A DNA stretch of 64,000 nucleotides from Aquanectria penicillioides (taxonomy: Eukaryota; Ascomycota; Sordariomycetes; Hypocreales; Nectriaceae). The first letter of the stretch is position 1. Each line of letters begins with the position of its first letter. The DNA lies in NCBI GenBank assembly GCA_003415625.1, contig PYIU01000001.1, positions 6,512,210-6,576,209 on the forward strand. The letters are read 5' to 3'. Under the pieces are notes generated by a model. It searched no databases. It had not been told where the DNA came from and saw only the letters and a list, made by a program, of their open reading frames with translations. The position numbers and the translations under genes were made by a program. Positions 58,139 through 64,000 of this stretch are shown here, piece by piece.

Positions 58139-58656
58139 TTGCTCGCCAAGGGATTGAATATGGGCTTGACCATTTGTTCCCTTACAAAGATGCGTATTCG
58201 TTGCCTTGGGCGTTGACAGTCATTTCACAATTGCACGGAGGGAGGGAGGAGGTGCGAGTGTAAACATACGGGATCGGTAGAATATCAACATTTCGGGGGC
58301 ATAAAGAAAGATATCCCCTCAGGAACGAGGCGGCGGGCTTTCGAAAGGGAATCATGTATGTAATCTTCTTTATCCTAAAAAGTCAACAAGGTATAAAATG
58401 TGAAAGGTGACTTTGCTTTGATGTCGCGCCCTTACCCTATATGAAATGGCAGCGCGGATGGTCATTTTTAGTGAGACGACTACGCCAAGGTCCCTGCAGA
58501 TGGCGGTGCAGCAACCAACCAACTGGACAGGCAACTCACACCCCCCACACGTCATGTCAGCTCCCCACCTCTTCGCAACGTCCAACGTCCATCGTCATCG
58601 CTAACTACTACCTGGACATCGCCAACCGTTGCCTTCCTCACCAGGCGACAGCAACC
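58139..58656. other. Intergenic, Vps37 promoter/leader
   Basis: Gap of 518 bp. ORFs here are in leader sequence; the open frame to the Vps37 start continues upstream but is not family-like. Confidence 0.65.
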
Positions 58657-59453
58657 ATGGCCAGCTTCACTCCCGAGATGCAGGCCCAGACACCGCCTGT
58701 CCTCCCTCCCAAGCCCGGTAGCCACGAAGCCAGCCGCATCGCGACGCCGAAATCCGCTGGCCTACCCTCACCGCCCGATGCCCAGGGATCAGGTTCGAGT
58801 CGCATGCCCGGCGTCGCAGATGTTGCGCCCGTGTCTATCCCCGACCCAGGAGACCAATGGCTGCCGCAGATTCTTCAGGATAAGTCGTTTGTCTCCCCTA
58901 CTCCTCCCCAAAGAGCCAACGTGGTCGCGCTGACATGCCCCCTGCCTGTAGGAAACAGGACCTCGCCGAGATCCTCGCCAGCCCGTCCTTGCTCAATGCA
59001 GTCACCCACGCCCCCGCCTCGATCCATCCCTCCCTCAAAGCCTCCCACCAAGCCCTCAATGCCACCCTCAGCGAGAACATCGAGCTGGCTCAGCAACTCA
59101 CCGACATCGAAGCCCGACTGGCGCACCAGCGCGCATCTACACAAGCACAGCTCATATCTACGCATGCCCTTGAGCGCCAGTGGCGCCAGAAACAGTCAGA
59201 CATGGATCACGCCTTGGCGCCGTTTTCCCCAGCTGCTCTCTACCAGCAGCTTTCACAAGGTGTCCTGGAACAAGCGTCGGTATGCCAAGCTATGGAGGAG
59301 AGCTTCCTCGAGGGCGAGGGCGAGGGCGAGCCGGCCACAGAACGCGAGGTAACTGATTGGGTTCGGCGATACCGCGAGGCAAAGGTCCAGTACTATTTGC
59401 GCCAAGAGCGGAAAGAAAGATGGGACGAAGGACGTGTTGGAGGTTGGAGGTAG
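58657..59453 (+). CDS. vps37: ESCRT-I subunit Vps37 (Mod_r domain)
   Basis: A component of ESCRT-I, acting in multivesicular-body sorting. Exons 58657-58886 and 58952-59453 give 243 aa. The N-terminal 75 residues are Pro/Ser-rich. The intron (65 nt, GTTTGT...GTAG) joins DKS to KQDLAEILASPSLL, the start of the Mod_r domain. A long amphipathic coiled-coil region follows (about 105-165, HALNATLSENIELAQQL), then a conserved charged end, VRRYREAKVQYYLRQERKERW. The donor is weaker than the others here. ATG context CAACCATGG supports the start. Confidence 0.93.
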
Positions 59454-59960
59454 AGACATAAACTGGGAACCGGTTGGGACTTCAACGTATACACTACGGT
59501 TAGGATTTATCTCTTTTCTCTTGTCCTTTTCTTTGTTTGATAGCATATTTGCGATCAAGGTCATGTACATGTATACCCGGGAAGCATATTTGTGGAGTTA
59601 TATAACGAAGACTAATGTTCAATACCACTCTCCTGGGTTGTTCTCATCTACCTACTCTTGGTGGGATTCTTTTGTGCTTCGATTCTTCGTGACGTTTTCT
59701 TACTACGACTGGGATTCATTTCTTCATTTCCTTCATTAAGCTTCCGTGTCTCCCCCAAACAGCACCAAGACGATGTATGTGGTCCATCCCGTAGACGAAG
59801 CCGCATCTTTATAAAACTCGACCGAATCCACGGGAGGGGAAATGATGCGACAGCGAAAAGAAAGATGTCAACAAGACGGGGGTATCTCAGAAAGCCAAGC
59901 AACGCCTATACCTGGAACGACCGGCATGTGCGCTTCTTGGATCGTTTGCTGGCCGCAGTC
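59454..59960. other. Convergent intergenic region
   Basis: 3' flanks of Vps37 and the minus-strand hypothetical gene. No feature seen. Confidence 0.7.
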
Positions 59961-61135
59961 TCACAATGCACTGAAGGGACTCTTCTTCATATCTGGGCTT
60001 CGCGGGCTTAGAGGAAGGGCAAAGAGATCATCTTCCGTGTCCTGAGAATCTAGCCGTACGGGCGCCGAGACGGTAGTAAAGTTGCCGTGAAGGGCAGCGT
60101 TGAGGGACAGAGGACCGGATGGAGCCTTGCTGTTCATTGCTGAGAAGGATGAGACGGCAATATCGGCACCCTGTGGAGAGACCGTGTTGGATTGACCGGC
60201 TGCAGCGGTGAAGGTGTTGGCTGGATAAACCATGTTAGTCAAGGGTGTTTCCCACACATGCAGAGGATGGGTTGGCATGTTTTACCGCTGGAGCTGGGCG
60301 TCAGATCTGCCGGAGACGTTGCCAACTTGAGACCCTTCAGTTTGTCACCCAATCTACCAGAAACAAGAGCCCGGGTGGACAGTGGGCTGTGATGCCCCGA
60401 CGTTTGGGGCGTGCGGAGGAATGTGTCCTGAATCCACTCCTTCTCTGCGAATGCCATCTCCAACCCGACACTCTCAGTGTTCGTACGCATCTCATCGGCC
60501 ATCTCGCGATCCAAAGCAGCCAGTCGGCGCCGAGCCCACATGGTGTGTAGGACGCCACGGGATCCCGCTTCGGCGTCAAAGCCTGGGGGAAAGATGGCCG
60601 GCAAAGGCTTAAGATTGAACGAAGGACGCGAGTCGCCGGCAGGAGGAGTCAGAGTGATGGTTGCAGGAATGGGTGCATCTGGGGGCAAGAGGAAGAAGAC
60701 ACGGCGGCGAGAGGGCCGCTTGTCTGCAGAGACGGTCGACGTCGGGGGCGACTCGCCTTCAGAGTCACTGGCATGGAGGACAGTAGTCTTGCCCGGCCAA
60801 GAGACCTCCCAGCTGGAGGAGGTCGCATCGGATACTCGGCTGCCACTGACACCGGTGGTGATGTCGACAGTGCCGCCCAAGCCAGCGCCGGCGTGGGAAC
60901 TAGGCCCCGAGTCCGGCTCCGATGCGGAGACGTCACCGGGGGCGGCACCGGAGGAAGCGGCAACATCGGAAGACACGGCAACATCGGCGGCGGCGGGATA
61001 CCACTCGACCATGAGCACCTTTGTGCCCGCGTCACTGAACTCAAACCTGGCTAGGTGGGCATCGGCAGTGATAGGGGGATCCTCGGTCGGCTGTGGCTGC
61101 AGGGCAGGCCGAGGAGGGCCCGAGGACGCGTCCAT
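59961..61135 (-). CDS. Uncharacterised protein, 369 aa
   Basis: CDS is complement(59961..60220, 60286..61135) with one 65-nt intron (GTAAAA...CCAG) joining LTPSSS to ANTFTAAAG. N-terminal residues 1-30 are Pro-rich. A folded part contains ARFEFSDAGTKVLMVEWYP; a Ser/Ala-rich low-complexity insert (about 55-115) follows; then WEVSWPGKTTVLHASDSEG, RRRVFFLLPPDAPIPATITL, NLKPLPAIFPPGF, and a helical WARRRLAALDREM segment with an acidic end. The C-terminus is Ser/Ala-rich. No family recognised; the protein-like segments, the intron that keeps frame and the GC bias make it a real gene. Convergent with vps37. Confidence 0.8.
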
Positions 61136-64000
61136 TGAGCGGACGAGCTGCGTCGTGCGTAGTGTCAATTTGATGTTCCTCCTTATCCGGCGGCGATGCG
61201 GCAAGCTGCTGGCGGCCGGGGCTGGGGGGCGTGGCAACCAGGAGGACTAGACCAGATCGAACTGGGAGACAAAAGAAAAGAAAAGAAAATAACCAAGAAA
61301 TGAATAATAAGAATAAAATAAAATAAAACAAAAATAAAAGGTCACACAGCGGTGATTGACTTGCTGGGATAGGTTGGCGTAGGATGGAAGATGGGCCGAG
61401 TTTGGAGTTTCGGTCCGTTGTCGTTTGTTCCCACCTACTCTATCTCGTCTTCTTTTTGCCTAGCTTTTCCCCCAGGCAACTCTCGTGGCTCGCTCGGTCC
61501 GTCTAGGAGGGGACGAGGGGTGGTAAGAAGGGAAGGTAAGATCCGGGGCCTTGGTCACGTCACTGGAGAGGTCACGTCACCCCGATTTACCGGAAGAGCG
61601 AGCAAGATGGATGAGGCGCAATCGAGGGGAAGCAGTTACGAAGGGAGCCCACACGGGGGAACAAAGGGGCGGATGAGGGGGGCGATTCAAGTCAGGGGAC
61701 GACGGTGAGGGACATTTTGGTGGAGGAGGTAGAGGACAGGCAAGCGTTGCGACAAGGCGTGATGCTTGCGGGAAAGACTTGTAATGTGCCCTGGCCGGGT
61801 AGCATACGCGGCGGTTACGGGCAATGTATGGGGGCTCTGATTGCTGGGGACCCCGTGTTACGCGTGCGCTGGGTGCAGCGCCGAGCCTTTTGACGAGTGT
61901 GCTAGCTAGACCTATGTATGCTGAGCTGAGCTGAGCTGAGCTGAGCTGAGCTGAGCTGAGCTGAGCCGGATGTTGTGTTTGTGTGTGTTGAGGCCGCTGG
62001 GCGCAAACCGCCAACGCAAGATGTATTTTTAGGAAGATGCTTGGCTGTAGGTAGGTATGTATGTATAAGCTTAGGTTGTCAACCTGTAATACCCAAAAAA
62101 AAACCAAAAAACACAGATATCAATCAGCTGTCGAACCAGAGCAAGCCCGGCCCCCTAGGACCTAGTAGCTACTGGGAATAGAACCGGCAGCGAAAACGCA
62201 AACAAGGTCCATCTCGTTCTCGGCTGGAGCAGCTGATGCACTCCGCCCGGGGACAGCGGGAGCAGAAGCGGAGGCCCTGGGATTGGGTTTGAGTTTTTAC
62301 ATTCAATTACAAGGCCGTCCTAATGCCCGCCACTCAGAACTGAGTTTATGAAAGTTAAGCCCATGATTATCCACGCGCCCGCGGGCACACGAGCCAACGA
62401 GATTGAGATAAAAGAGTCCCATAGAAAATGGGGCCATGTTGCTCACCTGGCTTGTTTTGCGGAGCAAGTTTTGGCCGGGTACGGAGCCAGCGCGGTCAAA
62501 GTTCGGCAGCATCGGAGCATTTTACATCTTTAATTTGGCCATCTGGTCAGAGGTGCGTTGCCGATCAATCGGTCCAGGTTGGTCTGCATGTGAGTATCGT
62601 ATCAATCAATGAAATTGGGATAGAAGAAGAAAAAAAAAATCAAAAAAAATCTATCCATCATTTGACCACAACACGGCCCCTCAGTCACATTAAGTCCTCG
62701 GCATCTTTTTGATTTTTTTTTGATATGATATCTGAATCTTTCTGATGTAACGACGGGCCAGTCGGACCAATATCTCGAGGCACACATATGAGAAATCAAA
62801 ACCCAGAGCAGCAATTCAAGTGGCCCAAGGTTACATACATAACGTCGATACAACGCATAACACATTCGTGTACGTTTCAAACTTGTTGTCATGGGCCCGT
62901 CCATTGAGGCATGGAACCGAGCATGACCGGCATTGCGGCTGCGTAATCATGTCGGACCGGGAAATTTCAAACATGTGCTGGGCTTAACTGGCTTCCTTGC
63001 TTTGGCCTCGAGGGGATAAGCTCAATGACCGCGCCATCCCGTTGATCTGCCTAATGCGAGCGACCGTGTGTCCAGAGGGGGGAAGGGGGAGATAAAAATA
63101 AAAACCAAAGAAAGACCACGGTACGACAGATAGCGTGTGTACGTTCTCTGTGCATCGGTGTATGTGCAAAGGTGTCGAAGCATGGTTGCTGAGCGTGCGG
63201 TGTGGCGGCGAGGTGAACACCTGCCCCCGACCCAAGGAGATTATTCTCAACACGAATAGACACGATACGGTGGAGGGCACCGTGCTCTGGTACTGTACAG
63301 AAAGCTCTGTTATCCCATCCCTAGATATCGTGCTGCGGAAAGTGTCGAGACGCCGACGGCGACAGTGCCAACGCCCGTGGACAGCGAGGTCAAGGCGAGT
63401 GTCGGCCCGTTGCTCTGACATCTCTCTCGGGCTCTAGCCTGTGCCCATTGCCCGCCCAGTGCGTATAAGCCCAGTGCGAGCCAACCAGACGAGTGGGATT
63501 TCTGATCGGCGCCGACGAGACAGTGGATATTGGCCTGTCGCGGATGGGGCCAGGCTCTTGCCCAAATCGACCGGAGTAGGGCCGGGGAAGCTACACTGAC
63601 GCCCCTCCGAAAGAGGGGCGTGTGGCAATTGCACATTTTCATCCCATCTTCATCGCTCTCTGGCTCTCACACACACACATAACTCTCTCTATCAGGTGGT
63701 CCGTACGAAGGGATTTCACACATGGTATTCTGTGACATTTCAACTCCCCATTATTACTGCTAACCCTTAAGCCTCCTGGTCTGTGTGTCGTCCAAAAAGG
63801 AAAAATCAGAGTTGGCCCGGCCACGTGTGAACGGTGTTGAGCACCATCTTGTGATTTGTCGACGGCCCGTTTTATTGCCCCAAAGTGGTGGAGGATGCGG
63901 CTGGCTCTATGGGCCACAATGTCTTATCGGGAAACACGACGAGGCCACGAAAGTAATGACATTGGACGTTGAACATTAGCGAGGAGGCTACGGATTTGGG
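61136..64000. other. Gene-poor right end
   Basis: 2.9 kb with no gene I can support. Purine/A-rich leader (61260-61340), a GAG/GGA-rich stretch (61500-61700), a CTGAG pentamer array (61921-61966), A-rich runs near 62090-62110 and 62620-62650. ORFs of 60-176 codons overlap each other without protein-like composition. A CA run lies near 63666-63680. A gene could start beyond the window. Confidence 0.6.
61921..61966. repeat. (CTGAG)9 pentanucleotide array
   Basis: Nine contiguous CTGAG units ending at CC. Intergenic. On the other strand it reads CTCAG. Confidence 0.95.

Noticed and set aside
61577..62107. 176-codon minus-strand ORF across the CTGAG array
   Set aside because: Its length is largely due to the pentamer array (repeating SSAQL) and the rest is not protein-like.
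1..64000. Search for tRNA, rRNA, CRISPR, LTR or inverted-repeat transposons
   Set aside because: I looked for B-box-like GGTTCGA cores, repeat-spacer arrays, long terminal repeats and transposase-like ORFs by eye and found none convincing. tRNAscan and a repeat library search would be needed to be sure.

Overview
The window is nuclear DNA of a filamentous ascomycete. The protein families and the short introns (mostly 50-70 nt, GTAAGT-like donors, CTAAC/CTGAC branch sites) point to Sordariomycetes, probably Hypocreales; the order is an inference from family resemblance, with no database search. I see no bacterial-type operons, CRISPR arrays, rRNA, tRNA or intact transposons. I support 18 well-modelled protein genes, three tiny paralogous Cys-rich genes and one weak ORF.

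Layout. 1-5516 (-): a Rim15-type nutrient-signalling kinase running off the left edge, with a 3.3-kb repeat-rich gap upstream. 8870-9845 (-): an LPLAT acyltransferase. 10.4-16.4 kb: an AT-richer, gene-poor, accessory-looking island with three small proteins sharing exactly the same cysteine spacing, grouped around an F-box gene whose last intron carries a stop codon. From 17.4 kb the DNA is housekeeping again: a bZIP factor, eIF3d, an uncharacterised zinc-binding protein, a CYSTM protein, Abp1 (with an apparent one-base frameshift), a CGFS glutaredoxin, a Zn2Cys6 factor that needs a 3-nt microexon, a 1426-aa F-box protein, the dynamin Dnm1, Cox19, a three-LIM paxillin-like protein, SUMO, Cmc4 (with an ATG-only exon and a 13-nt microexon), Nup84/Nup107, Vps37 and an uncharacterised protein. 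61.1-64 kb holds no gene I can support.

How the genes relate. They are independent monocistronic eukaryotic genes. Themes are mitochondrial function (Dnm1, and the twin-Cx9C intermembrane-space proteins Cox19 and Cmc4 within 9 kb), stress, nutrient and redox signalling (Rim15, glutaredoxin, CYSTM), actin and endocytosis or sorting (Abp1, LIM protein, Vps37) and regulation (three DNA-binding or zinc proteins, two F-box proteins, SUMO). The most novel items are the seven-cysteine 'MC' trio and the microexon gene models, which single-frame ORF calling misses.
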